DNA of 64,000 nucleotides from Cordia subcordata (Eukaryota > Streptophyta > Magnoliopsida > Boraginales > Cordiaceae), in contig JAPTOF010000010.1 in assembly GCA_028554755.1 (NCBI GenBank), positions 3,394,001 through 3,458,000 of the forward strand, in the 5' to 3' direction. Below the pieces are notes generated by a model that had not been told where the DNA came from, did not search any database, and saw only the letters and a program-made list of their open reading frames with translations. Shown here piece by piece: positions 11,470 through 25,012 of this stretch (position 1 is its first letter; each line of letters starts with the position of its first letter). The translations under genes were made by a program, and so were the position numbers.

Positions 11470-12425
11470 AAGATCAGGTGGGGTTTGGCAAATTTTTTAT
11501 TTTTTTGACCCAATTTTTAATATTCTTTGCATAAATAACCTATTTTTGGATGTATTTTAAAAAATGATCCAATCTCATTCTGAGAATGCGTCCGAACGTG
11601 GCTAGTGTTTTTTCAATTTTATTATTTTTTTTGTTTTGAACATATCTTATTTTTTCATTATGTATTTATGGGACGGTATTACACTTTTCCCTTATGCAGT
11701 TATTTATGATCCGTGAATGCTTTTATTTTTGCATTATAGACAATATTTCAAGCTGAAGGCCGATGCATTAGAAATAAAATGGATCGCTAAAACCAAGGTG
11801 GACGACGAAGGTGTACAACATAAAGTCAACAAGGCCACACTGCTCCAACTTGCTCCAATAATCAAAATGCGTAGCATGTAGTTGTAATTTTGTAATGTTG
11901 TTATGTAATGTGTATTAGTTGTAATATTGAATGTTGTTATGTAATATATATTAATTGTAATCTAAGTAATCTTATTTAGTTGTAATCTTATTTTGTTTAC
12001 TTAATTATAATTTTGTAATGTTTTGTTCACAATTACAATATAATGTTCACTTAAATAAAAAGAATTAAGTATATAATATCCAATTGATAATGTAGTGTCC
12101 ATAATGCTGAAACAAAAGCATCAACGGATCATAAATACATACACAAGGAAAAAACATAACACCGTCCTATAATTTATAATGAAAAAATAAGGTCCATCCA
12201 AAATAATAATAATAATAATAAAGTAACTAAAGGTTGATAAAAACACCAGCTGCGTTCTAGGAACGTGGCCGCATTCTGGGAACGCGGCTTTCGTTTTGGG
12301 AACACACCTGACGCGTTCCCAGAATAAGAATGGATTATTTTTGAAAATCCATCCAAAAACAGGTCATTTTCGCAAAGAATATTAGATATTGGGTCAAAAA
12401 AAATAAAAAATTCAGGGTTTGGCCC
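11470..12425. mobile_element. non-autonomous element with long terminal inverted repeats, copy 1
   Basis: The left arm (TTTTTTTGACCCAAT, TAATATTCTTTGC, CCTATTTTTGGATG) is mirrored by the right arm at 12340-12400 (CATCCAAAAACAGG, GCAAAGAATATTAG, ATTGGGTCAAAAAA). Inner arms also pair: TTATGATCCGTGAATGC with CATCAACGGATCATAA. The core (11760-11870) carries CTAAAACCAAGGTGGACGAC and CCAACTTGCTCCAATAATC. A reverse-complement relative lies at 47.9-48.6 kb. A GC-rich stretch at 12250-12320 contains repeated GGAACGYGG motifs. No transposase is visible. Arm length suggests a Mutator-like or foldback element. Confidence 0.7.
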
Positions 12426-12433
12426 GGCGACAC

Positions 12434-12623
12434 TAAGTGTTCATTTGAATTGATTTTTTCTAAAAATACTTTAATAACAGTTTTTTTAAAAAAGTGTTAT
12501 TTTATAAGTTAAAATCTTTTTTAGAATTTCAATTTTTTTGAAAGCATAAATAAATAGTTATTACAAAAAAAATACTTTTTTTATAATTTTTTTTTTGAAA
12601 AATTTCATCTAAATGGACTCTTA
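12434..12623. mobile_element. MITE adjoining the long-TIR element
   Basis: Left end AGTGTTCATTTGAATTGATT and right end TTTCATCTAAATGGACTCTT form imperfect inverted repeats with an A/T-rich inside. It is the same family as the MITE at 10925. Confidence 0.55.
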
Positions 12624-14165
12624 TTTTGAGTGTTTATAAGTATTTTTCATTAAGAAAGGATTTATAAGAGTTACTTTTAAGTACAATCAAAGAGACTGCT
12701 ACCGACTCTAAATTCTCGAGTTAAGTTGTGAGTTAAAATGTAAGTTTGAGATTAACCATAAAAATTGAAGAGAATGATGACGAAAAAAATCTAATAAATG
12801 ATGCTTTGAGCTTTAAAAATTTTTAAGATATTTTTATTTGAAGAGAGTTTTAAGTCTTGCGATTACTTGTTTTAGCTAATGGTTTTTTCTTGATTGTAAA
12901 AAGTCAACATTTTATATACAATGTGTTTTGTAAATAATTCTACGCGTTTGATAATATTTAAGTTTATTATCCATCATGGAAACTTGTAAACAAAACAAGT
13001 TAGCACGCAGATTTGTATGGTACAAAAGAAATGTTTCTTAGAGACTAGTTGAGTAATATGAACCCATGCCTTAATTCAACCTTTTGATTTGTATGTTTCT
13101 GTTTCTAGTTGACCATATGAATTTAACCCGACCTTTAGTAGACTATTTTAATTTTGCTTTTCACTTTTTTAATTGAAAGTCTTGAAAAGAATTTACATGC
13201 AAGATGAGTATTAAATTGTTTTGGCATTATTTGTTGATGTCTATACTATAATTTAGACTCTCTTTGCGAAGGTGGCATGTTTAACATTAATACTAACTTA
13301 TAATTTGACAATTTCCTCGAATCTCCTTCATTAAAGAATGATTTTGTCCAAATTACAAAACTAGAAAAGGGAAAAAAATAATGAAATTTTATACATATCT
13401 AGTAATTGTTACCAAAAAAAAGTTACAATAAACATTTTTCCAAGAAAGTAACTTTTTACAATATTTTTATTTTTTCCCTTAAAAAAATTTCATAATTTGG
13501 TTAAAAGAAAATTCATTACACAATTTAGACACACTCAAATCGTATTTGGAAGTTCAAACAAGGACGTCCAAAACAATCTATATCCATTTTTCTTTATTTT
13601 CAGAAATCTCACTTTTCTAAAACTACACATATTAAAAGAACATCTCTTATGATCGGTCTCTGAATTGAGTGTTTTGACTAAATTAGTGTATGCACAGGAA
13701 TGCAATGTCATACCAAAATTTACGACATAATAAGTGAATTCTCTTGTTAAAAAAAGGTGTTAGGTAATAGTGTAAATCCAATTAAAACACGAACTAGAAA
13801 GAGGACAAGGGTGTTTTGGGCAATGCAAAGACTAGTTCAAGACCCCTTGTATTCCTCTAATACGACATTTCAATTTGCCGTTAACATCATAGTCATCATC
13901 ATCCTAATTAAAAGCTAAAAAATAAAATAAATAAATAAAAAAGGAAAAAAAAAAGAAAAAGAAAAACACAACTTCTAATTTCTCCTCTTTAAAACCTTCA
14001 CCTCTAAGCTCTCGCTTTCTGGCTCTCAGATCCAATAAAGCGCTTCAGTAACATTTTCCCTCGACATATTTACAACATTGCCATCCCAGGACCTATATAC
14101 ATACACACACGAACATATATTTTCACGTAGTTAGTTTGTGTTTTTTCGTGTGATTGCCGTGAGGA
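12624..14165 (+). other. intergenic DNA and dymeclin promoter region
   Basis: No gene is recognised. The last 150 bp are pyrimidine-rich (CTCTCGCTTTCTGGCTCTCAG near 14008) and then pass into a short leader before the dymeclin ATG, consistent with a housekeeping-type promoter and 5' untranslated region. Confidence 0.4.
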
Positions 14166-17100
14166 ATGGGGGCAGTGCCATCGACGCCGCGGAGCGCGCG
14201 GCCGCAGGACGCGGCGGAGTACCTAATCGGAGCGTTCATCGGCGAGAAATCGTATCCGCTCGGCTCTGATTACTGGCAGAAGCTTCTGGAGCTTCCGCTC
14301 AACCTCCATTGGCCTCCTCATCGTGTTCGTCACGCTTGCGAGGTCTTCGGTCAGTTCATCTTTCTCATTTTCTATTTCTTTTATAAAATTAATTTGACTC
14401 TAAAAGTATTGCTAAAGGATATGCATAAAACATGTGGAATTGATTTAATTTTGTTCTAAGTTTTTTAAAAATTGTAATTCGATGCTAATTTTATTTTATT
14501 TTTATTATAGCGTATAATTTTACATTTTAGTTTCAACATTATGAGTTGAGTATTTTTTGGTCAAATTTAAGTATCATCTCTTTTTTCCGTGAGTTTAGTA
14601 GATAAATTACTTGATTATTTGTGATACTGATCTAAAATGGAAAAAGGAAAACAAAAAATTACGACGCATTGATAGGGTTTAATGGACTTGTAAACTCATT
14701 TTATCATTTTAATCAGGGAAAATTCTTCGCATTGTTTCAAAAAGCCATGGAGTATTCAGCTAGTACGATAAAAGCACCAAGCAAGGGTTTAGTTTAAGTT
14801 TAAGTTGCAACATTGTGATCTGAAGGGCTACGTTGTCAATTTGATGCAAATATTAAAAGTGTTATGCTTTTGTCAAAAGATGATCATTATTTTACTTCCA
14901 GTCTCATTATGTATGGAGCACATTATGATCATTATTTTACTTCCGGTCTCATGTATGGAGCACATTTGTTACCTGAAATCTTGTACATTGCTTCATTTGT
15001 TAGGATCCGTTTTGATCAGAAACATAGCATTGGTTTATGCTTCTCGTGTGCACTTTGTCAAGCATATTGCTTTCTTGAAAGTTAGGATTTATGTTCAGTG
15101 CTTGATATGGTAATTATGAGGGCATGTAGAGAATAGTGGTGAGTTTCCTGAATTCTTTGCTTCATTTGTTTTGGTCTGTATTGAGTTCATCACTTCATTC
15201 GTTGTGTTCTATGTTCTTCAGTCATGTAATAGTTTTCCTTCAGAAAGTTCAATAAATTGTGTCATTGACGGGACAAGTTTTGCCGCTTTAGTAACATAGT
15301 ATTGGTTCACACTTGTCATGCTCACTTTACGAATGAAGATTATTATTTACCTGAAAGCTATAGTTTATGTTTACTGTAGCAAATGGTAATTATGAATACA
15401 TGTGGACGGTAGAGGTGGAGTCTCGTGAGTTCATCACTCAGTTTTGTCACGATCCATGCTCTTAGATACATAATTAGTTTACTTGCAGAAAATTTAATAG
15501 ATTGCATCACTCACAAGACAAGTTTTGCTGCTTTAGTAGCATAGGATTTATTCATGCTTGTCGTGCTGGCTGCATTATATGTTTGTCGTGATGCAGACTT
15601 TTGGGCCACCATCTTTTATGATGGTTGTAAGCAAAACAAACATTTTGACGAAAGGCTTAAATTCAGTAACTTTAATTTTTGGAAACTGTCATTCTGTGGG
15701 CCTAAACTAGGCAAGGGCAATCTTATATCTACTTTATATATTCCTAATTCGATGAGATTAAGTCTTCGAGAATGTAATCTATCATATTCAGCCATAAGAA
15801 GTTATTTTAAAGTTTTTTCTTCTTGCACTGAAATTTGGAATTTGCAATTGAAGACCTAATTGTACTTTGCAATAATTATTATTAAACTGGAAAATTGTAT
15901 AGTAGTTATGTGTTATCAACTTATCAGGGGACTCTGAAGTACTTTTCCCCCATATTAGGAGTCTTTTCCCGTAATGTGCATACCTATGTACATTCATCCT
16001 AGTATGAGACTTATGTCCAAATTTGTCCTATAGCTTCTCATTTCATTGAGGCAAGAGAAGGAACTTACTTAGCAGGGATAACAAGATGATATCACCAAGT
16101 CTAGTCAAGTAAAGTCAAGAAAGGAGCTAGTCAATTGTCGTTCTTGCACAACTTTGGTGATGGACTTTATGTTTGGTTGCTTAGTTATTTTAGCCGATCT
16201 CTAATTAGTCCTGATCAACATGATTATTAGACAACCTGTCAAATATGTTGGTGTTAAGAGCTGCCTATGATCTGTCTCATCTAAGGAAGAAAATCTCTGA
16301 ATTTTGAAAGACTGGCTGGCTGTTATTCGGTGACTCTATGCTTCTGTATCTCTTAACTTTCCATGCTGCATCAAATATTTAATGTGTCATGATTACTAGG
16401 CAACCTGTCAAATATATTGGTGCTAAAAGCTGCCTACAATCTGTCTCGTCTAAGGAAGAAAATCTGTGAATTTTGGAAGAGTGGCTGTTTGTTATTGGGT
16501 GACTCTGTACTTCTTCATGCTGCATCAAATAGTTATTGTGTCATGTAGTTTAGCTCTCTTATTGTTACCATGGTCAAAATTTAGACAAAATACCTTGCTG
16601 GATAATCCTCTCCTCTCTTTTGCTTCTGTCTGCATAACTTGATAAATTATAGCTTCCTGCAACCTGCAGAGCAGAACAACCGTTACACAAGGCACCTTGC
16701 CAAGATTTTAGTTAACCTGGGATGGTGTTTGCAAGAGTGTACTTCAAGTTCTGGAGTGTCACCGACAGCTTTTGCGAGGGCTCTTAATGCATTGTACATT
16801 TCATCTGTTTTCCTGAAGTACTTTATTGAATATGCCAAGAATGAGAACTTTGAAGAATTATATCTATGGCTAGATGAAAAGGAGGAAGTACCACATGATT
16901 TTTCTGCAGGTGATTTCTTGCACTGTATTATGTCTTTCTTTTTGGTTTGATTTACTTGCACAGTATTATGTCTTTCTTTTTGGTTTGATATACAAATTTA
17001 TTAATGAGTTTTAAATCTTAAATCTTTTGTTCTGTTTACTTGAAACTTTCTTGTTATACACGGGAAGCAGATAGAGTGGAGCTAGATGATTTCCATACAT

Positions 17101-19628
17101 AGAGAACATTTTGCTAGGAGCAGAGATCTGCAAATTTTGATTATTCTCTGTTCTTAGAACATCTATAATTACAATTATTACTGCTGCATGCCCAGCTGTT
17201 ATTCCATTTAATGGATGCTACCATAGCTTGCAGGATAAGTATTTAAGATTGTTATCCTTGTTCATTAAAAGCTTACCTTGTGCATCCTTTGATCTCCTGC
17301 GGCCAGAACCTGCAAGCATTTTCAAACATTTATGCCCACTTTACCTTATTATGCTCCTTCAACGGGAATGTAAATGGTAGATTTGGAGGTGAAATATACC
17401 TTAACGCATCTTTGATAGCTGGCTTTAATAAGATATGACATAGAAAATGTTGAAGTCTTGAGCTTGATTAACTCATCATTACAACAATCAAAGAGGCAAG
17501 GAAACCTAAGGAAATTCAGTTTGCTTGGTAAAGGGCAAAGCAGACTTTTTAACATATCCTCCCTCCTGAAATCCTTGAGATAATCATTCTAGATGTGAAG
17601 TGTCCTGGGCTGCCATAATCAGGCAAAGTATACTCCTTATTATATCCTCTTTCCTGATGTTCTTGAGAAATGTTCTGGAATCCTATGCAGGCAAAAGTAA
17701 CTCTGGAGCCTAGTATTGCTTGCCACTTTACAAAAGCTTGCCCTAAATGGCTCTTTCTATATGATTCTTCAGACATTTCTAAATCTTAGTTTAGCAGATC
17801 AGTCCTGTAATATTAGGATGTACCAATTTTTCTTTCTAACGATTTGGTTTCCCCTTTCCTTTCCCTTTCCTGAAGCAGATCAAGATATTCAACATTTCCT
17901 TATGCATAGTGTGCTTTCCTTTATTGGCAAAGTAGATGTAAGGTATGTTATGGACATTTTGATGTATATTTCAATCTTAATCCTTAAACCATGGTCTTTT
18001 ATGATATGCTGTTTGTTCTGCCAGTCCAAGCACGTATCTTCTCCATTATGAACTGCTCAACTTCATGCTTATCACCATGTCGACGCAGCTACGTTCTGGG
18101 CCATCACCAGGGCCAAGTGATTTTCACCCTTTCACTGATGCAGCAATGGCTCAGGTGAGAAAGGAATTTCCATTTGTGATTTGTCATTATTAACAAATCT
18201 GCCATCTACATCATTGCTTTACTATTTCAATCAATTGCAGGAAAGTCCCATCGTTGCTTCTGTTGTTCGCAAGCTTCTCCTTAGTTACATCAGTCGACCC
18301 CATTTTCCTGTGAATAGTTTATCTTATACGATATTTGCTGAAGAAAATCAGCCTGGTGTTCTACAAAGAGTTGGCTCTGTAGCTGGTATATGATGTTCTG
18401 ATCTGTTTGTGTGTATTATTATGCTTTTGTGGCTTATCTATTGTGTTTACTTATTCTCTACATGTTATTTCCCTCTCCCTGGACATTCCTTTGAAGTTTT
18501 TATTTGTTTGATTTTTGTGACAAGCCTCAAGAATATATCTGTTTCATTTGAAGCTTATACTATTGCTTTGTTGTTTGATTTTTGTGACAAGCCTCAAGAA
18601 TATAACTATCTGTTTCATTTGAAGCTTATACTATTGCTTTACTTGCAGCGAATTTTGTTTTGTTGCCGTTTAGTTTCCTTGTTGGCTCAAGTGGTGAAGC
18701 TTCAAGAAGTCCTTTAGCGGACATCAGCCTTAATATTTTACTTGTTCTTATCCATTACCGGAAATGTGTTATCGCGGACTATGTGAAGGATAAAAGCGGT
18801 TATATCATATCAGATTCTATCCCCAAGGAAGAAACATATTTTTCAGAAAACCCTTTCTACAAGGCTTTAGAAAATGCTCGCGATATTGAACGTGAGTTTT
18901 TGCATTTTCTATATGTAACCTTTTCGATTATGAGGTGTGTTTGTTTTAAATTAATTATTTGAGTCCTCTGTCAGCAGTTGATCGAGTGGATATTGAGGGG
19001 AATGCACACACTGGGCCGGTTGTTAGATTACCGTTTGCTTCTTTGTTTGATACTCTTGGCACGTAAGTATCTGTTTTGCCTTCTGCTCTCAGCAGAAAGA
19101 TTGCATTTCAGTACTAGTCCGTCTTGCTGTACGGTTCCTTGATTGTCTCTTTGGTATCCTTGACTCTCACTTATGAATTCCCTCAATTTACATTAAGAAA
19201 ATTGTTCTTGCTCAGAATGTGTACAATCTCTTCAGCGGAGCTCTCTCATTTTTGCTTACTTTATTCAAAATTTTGGAGTTTGATTCATGACCTATACCAG
19301 TACTGATTATCAGTAGTGCTTCTGCTGCGACAATGCCATCTGTTTTAGTGAACAAATCTGGCAGATTCATATGCCTTTAAAGCGTGTTTTGCACCCCATG
19401 TTATTCTTCTTTGGAAGTAGATCATTAGTCTGTCGTGGTCGATGAGGAGCTTCATAGGTTTGTTTGACACTGTTGTTCAAATAAAGAGCTGCATTTTGGA
19501 AAGCTATATGACTGCTACAGAATATTTTCTTCAATGAGAATTAGTTTTAAACTCTTTGCTCTTTCTGCTGGAATAGTCTGTTCTATAAGCTTTGGCCACA
19601 AGTAAAAATCTTAAACAGTGCAAAATGG

Positions 19629-19662
<34 letters not shown>

Positions 19663-22600
19663 CTCTCACTCTCTTTCTCTCTCTCTCACACACACACTCT
19701 CTGGCTGATTGAGGCTGGCATGAACTTTTGCAATACTTAGTGCCAAGATCCTGACAGTATATTGTTCTGGCCTGCAATACTGCTTGACATTTTTATCTGA
19801 TTTCATGGGGTTTTGTGCTGTCAGGAACTTGTCCGATGAAACTTCCGTCCTGTTGCTTTACTCACTGGTGCATGGGAACTCGGGCTTTTTGGAGTATGTA
19901 TTGGTTCGAACAGATATAGACACACTGGTAAGACAGAAATTTATTGCCACTCACATTTTCCTTTTAACCCTTAAAGGAATGAGGAAGAGCAGAGACTTAA
20001 AAAAATTGAGGAATAAACAAGAAAAGTCAACTTAATTTCCTTGTTGGTTGCTCAATTTTTTCTTGCATCAACTGCTATGACACTGAAAATATTCTGATCC
20101 AAATGAAAGATACCCTTTGTTTGTGCCTCTCTTTTCCTTTGTTGGGTAGACAAGGGGAAATGCATGCATTTCTTCTTGGATGAAAAGTTGATCACCTCTA
20201 TTGGTAGAAGGGATTTCATGTGTTACCATCTTAAGCATCTAGAGAAGCAATGGTCAGACTTGGTGCATTAGGTATTACTGCTGCAAAACTTGAGATGTAA
20301 TATAGTTTGTAATGAATCAACAGCTGATGCCCCTGCTGGAAACATTGTACAATGCCTCAAGTAGGACTTCAAACCATATCTATATGGTGCTGATTATCCT
20401 TCTAATCCTTAGTCAAGATTCGTCTTTCAATGCCAGCATTCACAAACTGGTAAGAGTTGTCTTTGTAGGCTCATTGTAAACTTTATAATTACATTATATG
20501 TATATTAATCTATTTAAGTTGACAGATGCTGCCCGGTGTTCCATGGTACGAGGAACGTCTCCTTCATCAAACATCTCTTGGTTCTCTCATGGTTATAGTT
20601 CTCATTAGGACTGTAAAGTACAACCTATCCAAATTGCGGGTATGACTTACTGCTTTAATGTATTCTTCCTCTGTATTTAATTCTTGTCTTTTCAGTTGTT
20701 TCTTTAGATATCCTTATAAAGAAATTTTTCTCAGAGATTGTGTCAGTGCCAAATCTTTTCTATGTAGTCACTCGCAACTGAAAGAGTGCATCAGACCGTC
20801 TCCTTTCAAATTCTTCAAATGCAGTGTGCTAAATGATTCTCAAATCTGCTGAAGTTGATGCTTATTACTTTTAGGCTCTAGAAGGTGATATAATTGTATT
20901 TTTGAAAATGAGAACACCATGACAAATGCCATAAGCTTCATGATGTAAAATCGATGCCTTGCATTTGGAATATGTATGTTCGTAAAGCACCTCAAATTTT
21001 ACCTGTTACTTGAATATAACAATCAGTCCCCAACAATCTGCCTTTTCGCCAGAGCTTCTCTAGTTGCTCACATGATGATCTGGCTATATATATCCTTCTC
21101 ATCGAGTAATAAAATTATTTGTTCTTTTATTCATGCATGTGTAAATTAATATCTGAAACAGTTAACTTCTTTTTATATAATTAATTGGAACAGGATGTTT
21201 ATCTCCACACAAATTGTCTTGCAACTTTGGCAAACATGGCACCTCATGTTCATCGCCTTAGTGCATATGCATCACAACGTTTGGTTAGCCTATTTGACAT
21301 GCTTTCACGCAAGTATGTCTCTTTTCCTTCGTTTTGCTGTCTACTATATCTTTGTACTAGCATTTAGTATATAGTTTCTATATAATTCTGAATTCAGGTA
21401 CAATAAATTAGCGGAGATAAAAAATGATAAGATGCAGATGACTGACGGGGAATCAAGAGAAGGAGACAGCACTGCAGAAGATGCGGTAATGGACTTTCTG
21501 TTTCTGTCGTTATCTTTTATATTGTTAGGTCACACCTTGTGTCTTATCCATGAAAATAACTTGTTTAGGTACTAATATGTTTCTTGCAGTCAACAGAATT
21601 GCATATTTATACCGACTTCCTGAGGATAGTTTTGGAAATATTGAATGCGATCCTAACTTATGCACTACCGCGGAATCCCGAGGTATTTCTTCTCATTCAA
21701 AGTAGTGCTTTGTCTAAACTTTTGGAGAATTACATATGCATGCATCTCTATTACTCTGTCCAGTGCAATTTTTAACTCCCTTCTTAGGAATCTAAATGCT
21801 CAAAGAAGTTCAGTGTTTTCCCTTTGGTACAATTTGAAGAGTGGGCCATTTGCTGAGAGGCAGAATAGATTTGGTAGGATGGAGGGACTGGTAGAGGTAT
21901 TAAGGGCAGTGAGACTCCAAGGTCATGGTGCAAGGCTCAAGGCAGAGCACTCTGTAAGCCGGGGGAGTGGCAATTTCTGTTTAGATGGGGAATCTTCATA
22001 TCTTCATCTTGGTTGTTGCTCTTAATTTTTCTCACAGAAAAGTTTTACATCTTCTAATTGAATTAATTTCAAATTGTGCATCAATGACTATCTGTGAAAA
22101 AGAAGCAAGGCAGAAAAATTTGGTTTCACACAGTGGATGAATTGTGAAAGAATGAGGATTCATCCCATGAGCTCCAGTCTTACTCATGTATGACATACTT
22201 CTTCATATGGTGTCTTACACAATAAACTTTCTATATACCCACATCAACACAAGATCATTGAGAGATGAGTCCTGTGTGACCTCAGGCTTGAGTGCACATG
22301 ATCGTCCAAGGTGTTTTGTGAGCCTTGAGTGATCTTCCTGATGCTAGGGCAGTCATGATATGATGATAGTTGCACCTTTCTGTGTTTGTCAAATAGGCTT
22401 CTAGATATTTTGCAATCTCGTCTTGTGTCTTCATTGCTATCTTTGCCTGGCAGGTTGTTTATGCCATAATGCACAGGCAGGAGGTTTTCCAGCCTTTCAA
22501 GAACCATCCACGCTTTAATGAACTGCTCGAGAACATATTTACTGTATGTATCCGGCCCTTTCATTTCAATTGTCTTGTATATGCATATGCACATGCATTA

Positions 22601-23746
22601 TATATTAATTTTGTAGGATCATTTAGATGTGTGTTTGTACATGTATTGTTAAGAATATATCTCTGTTGACTACATCTATCAAATTCAAGAGGTTTTGTTA
22701 TTATTATTAGATAGCCTTCAGGCTTCATTAATCTCAGAGCAGCTACTATTGAGTGCATGCATCATATTGATAATGGCCTCCCAATTGCACAGGTCTTAGA
22801 TTTCTTTAACAGCCGTATTGATGCCCAGAAAATGGATGGTGAATGGTCTGTGGAGAAAGTACTCCAGGTCATAATAAATAATTGCCGATCCTGGAGAGGT
22901 GAAGGCATGAAGGTAGAGAAAATGCTTTTGTTCTGGATGAATGTGAAATTTTCTCATTGTCTTACGATTTTATCGGACATTAATTTCTTACCACAGAGTT
23001 TCTTCCTTTTCCGGTAGATGTTTACACAATTGCGTTTCACCTATGAACAAGAAAGTCATCCTGAGGAGTTCTTCATTCCATATGTGTGGCAGCTAGTTGT
23101 GTCTCACAGGTGCGTTTTGTGAAAATTGATCTCCCTCACGTGTTGAATTTCCTTCTGATTAGACTCCATATCCACTAACTAGCTCATGGTTGATTATTTA
23201 GAGTGGTGGCGGTTTGCCCAATAATATACCAGATGTATTCTTTCATTGACATAAAGAATGTAACTGTGGAATAGACCAATCATTTCCAAAATATTTAATT
23301 CTTCATTTTATATTGCTGATATGTTGTCCGTCTGCAGTGGTCTCAGTTTCAACCCCAGCAACATAAACTTGTTCGCAGTAGATGTGCCTGTTGATGTTAG
23401 TACCATGGTATACTACTACACTGAATGATCATATATTTTTTGCGTGTTTTTGTCTTTTCCTTGTTCAACCATTAAACTCTTGAGTACTTAACCTAATAAG
23501 TTTTATAGGCTGCCTATTTACACACATGCACAAACAGTTATGTTCCGTTTGCCATTTATCGTAAATATAGCATTCAATAATAGAAGTATAAAAGTCAGTT
23601 AATTTCTGTAGCTTCTATGACTGCCTATTGGTCGTCTATAATCCTTTTTCTGCTGGAAACAGGATAGTTATGGTGGAGAAGAGGTCGATAAGCTTCAGAA
23701 TGGTGAGCTAAATGCGCATAGACACGGGGTGGATACATTGGTGTGA
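14166..23746 (+). CDS. dymeclin (Dyggve-Melchior-Clausen protein homologue), 18 exons
   Basis: Exons read as 14166-14349, 16670-16909, 17879-17942, 18025-18154, 18241-18385, 18649-18891, 18978-19062, 19825-19927, 20324-20449, 20526-20639, 21194-21312, 21398-21485, 21590-21682, 22454-22543, 22793-22912, 23018-23109, 23338-23407 and 23663-23746. They total 2190 nt and 729 residues with consistent phases and GT-AG borders. The N terminus MGAVPS leaves Gly2 for possible myristoylation, as in animal dymeclin. Diagnostic stretches are [66 protein letters not shown] and [16 protein letters not shown]. Dymeclins are cytosolic alpha-helical proteins that associate with the Golgi and affect trafficking. 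Several introns carry local tandem duplications and intron 1 is 2.3 kb. Length matches plant homologues. The least certain junction is exon 17/18 near the variable C terminus. Confidence 0.93.
14882..14967. repeat. short tandem repeat in dymeclin intron 1
   Basis: GATCATTATTTTACTTCC followed by GGTCTCATGTATGGAGCACA (copy 2 form) occurs twice back to back, with a unit of about 45 bp. Confidence 0.85.
15195..15572. repeat. ~255 bp diverged direct repeat in dymeclin intron 1
   Basis: Blocks at 15210-15320 (for example GACAAGTTTTGCCGCTTTAG then TAACATAGTATTGGTTCA) recur at 15460-15572 (GACAAGTTTTGCTGCTTTAG then TAGCATAGGATTTATTCA). Related fragments also occur near 15015-15110 and 15355-15400. 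Confidence 0.7.
16228..16545. repeat. ~155 bp tandem duplication in dymeclin intron 1
   Basis: Two adjacent copies share CAACCTGTCAAATAT, AGCTGCCTA, CTAAGGAAGAAAATCT and CATGCTGCATCAAAT. They lie just before exon 2. Confidence 0.85.
18504..18640. repeat. ~70 bp tandem duplication next to the exon 6 acceptor of dymeclin
   Basis: TGATTTTTGTGACAAGCCTC then AAGAATATA and TCATTTGAAGCTTATACTAT occur twice in tandem. The second copy runs to within about 10 bp of the acceptor before exon 6, so it also supplies the polypyrimidine tract. Confidence 0.85.
19629..19710. repeat. (CT)n microsatellite in dymeclin intron 7
   Basis: A long, slightly interrupted CT run ends in a short CA stretch. It is likely length-polymorphic. 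Confidence 0.9.
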
Positions 23747-24031
23747 CAGACTACTGCAGAAGATGATCGCCTTTTCTGTATATATATACCCGCAAAAAGA
23801 AAATAGTAGAAAAATTATATTCTTCTCATTCGTTTCGTGTTTATATGTCTGAGGGTCCCCTGGTGAAATTTTCGAAAAGTATGTTGATCGATGTAATGAA
23901 TAAATCAGTTGATCAGTCTATATATAGCTCCTCAATAAGGCGATCTTTTGCTGGGTAACTCTCTCTCAGCTACCATTTGTATAGCAATTAAGAGTAAAAA
24001 AGTTGCAGGTTTTGATGTCCCCTGGAGTAAG

Positions 24032-24133
24032 AGCTTGTTTGGCCTTGCTTTTTTTGTAGCTTATAAGCTCCTAGAAAGAAGCATTTTTTTTTAAGCAGCT
24101 TATAAGCCCCAAATAAGCTTGGCCAAACAAGCT
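24032..24133. mobile_element. 102-bp MITE downstream of dymeclin
   Basis: The inverted ends are AGCTTGTTTGGCCTTGCTT and TAAGCTTGGCCAAACAAGCT. The inside contains mirrored blocks GCTTATAAGC and CTTATAAGCCCC, so the whole unit can fold into a hairpin. Confidence 0.7.
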
Positions 24134-24845
24134 GTAAAGCAACTTTAGTGTTATAAAGCTGACGAGCAATGCCTATATGCATACTATATTGATGATAGGT
24201 TCATAGTTTTGCCTCAAGTCACCAAGCAAAATATTTGAGCTTTAAAACTATCTTTCTTTCCCCATTTCTTCCTTGGGGGGAAGGGGTGATTTGTGGGTGG
24301 CACATAAATATTTGGATCTTTTTATAACATAATAATGACTTCGTTGAGAAAGATTGATGGAGGTGAAATAACAGTATTCTACCCCCTTAAATGTGTAAAT
24401 AAGAAATTACGTCATCATTCTATTAACTTTAACATAAATGCCGTACAACATTCGATAATTTTATTTCTTAAGAACTGAATTCATGTTCTACAAGGGAATG
24501 CTCTTGAACTTAATTGATATTAGATCCTAAGTAGGTCGTTAGAAATATCCCACAATGGACTTCTTTACACACATTATTTGGACTTTTGATTCTTATTACA
24601 GTCATAGACATATTACTTCACCTCTTCATCCTTTCTTGTGAAACAAAATTTATACTATGTATGACAAATTTAACACGAAGGGAGAGATGACGCATACAAA
24701 AGAAAAAATGGTAATAGAGTTTTATTGCTGGGATTGCTTTTATCATGTCATTTGATATCCTCTTACCAAAAGGAAAACGTCATATTTTATATTCCAATAA
24801 TTGAAAAGAAGTCCAAATTAGAAGATTTAATGGGGGGTTGAGCAG
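24134..24845. other. intergenic, nothing recognised
   Basis: AT-rich DNA with no supported coding region on either strand. It follows the dymeclin 3' end. Confidence 0.4.
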
Positions 24846-24849
24846 ACAG

Positions 24850-25012
24850 TTTAGACCATTCGTTGAGGATTGCAGATGAATTCTTAGAAAAATGCTTAAG
24901 TTTTATAGTATATGTATTTTCATAATAGCTAACTTTTGTACAAATTGGTTGACGAACCTAGACCTTTCTCAACCATTGGAATTTCATAAACTTGAGGTGT
25001 TGCCAAGAAGTA
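24850..25012 (+). pseudogene. relic of a LINE-type RNase H domain
   Basis: Read in one frame, about 50 codons give IEDC, then a stop, ILRKM, and then ANFCTNWLTNLDLSQPLEFH. This resembles the end of the plant RNase H (RVT_3) domain found in non-LTR retroelements, where an EANxxADWLA motif is conserved. The stop and substitutions show it is dead. No reverse transcriptase lies nearby, so this is an isolated fragment or an exapted RNase H-like piece. Confidence 0.4.
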
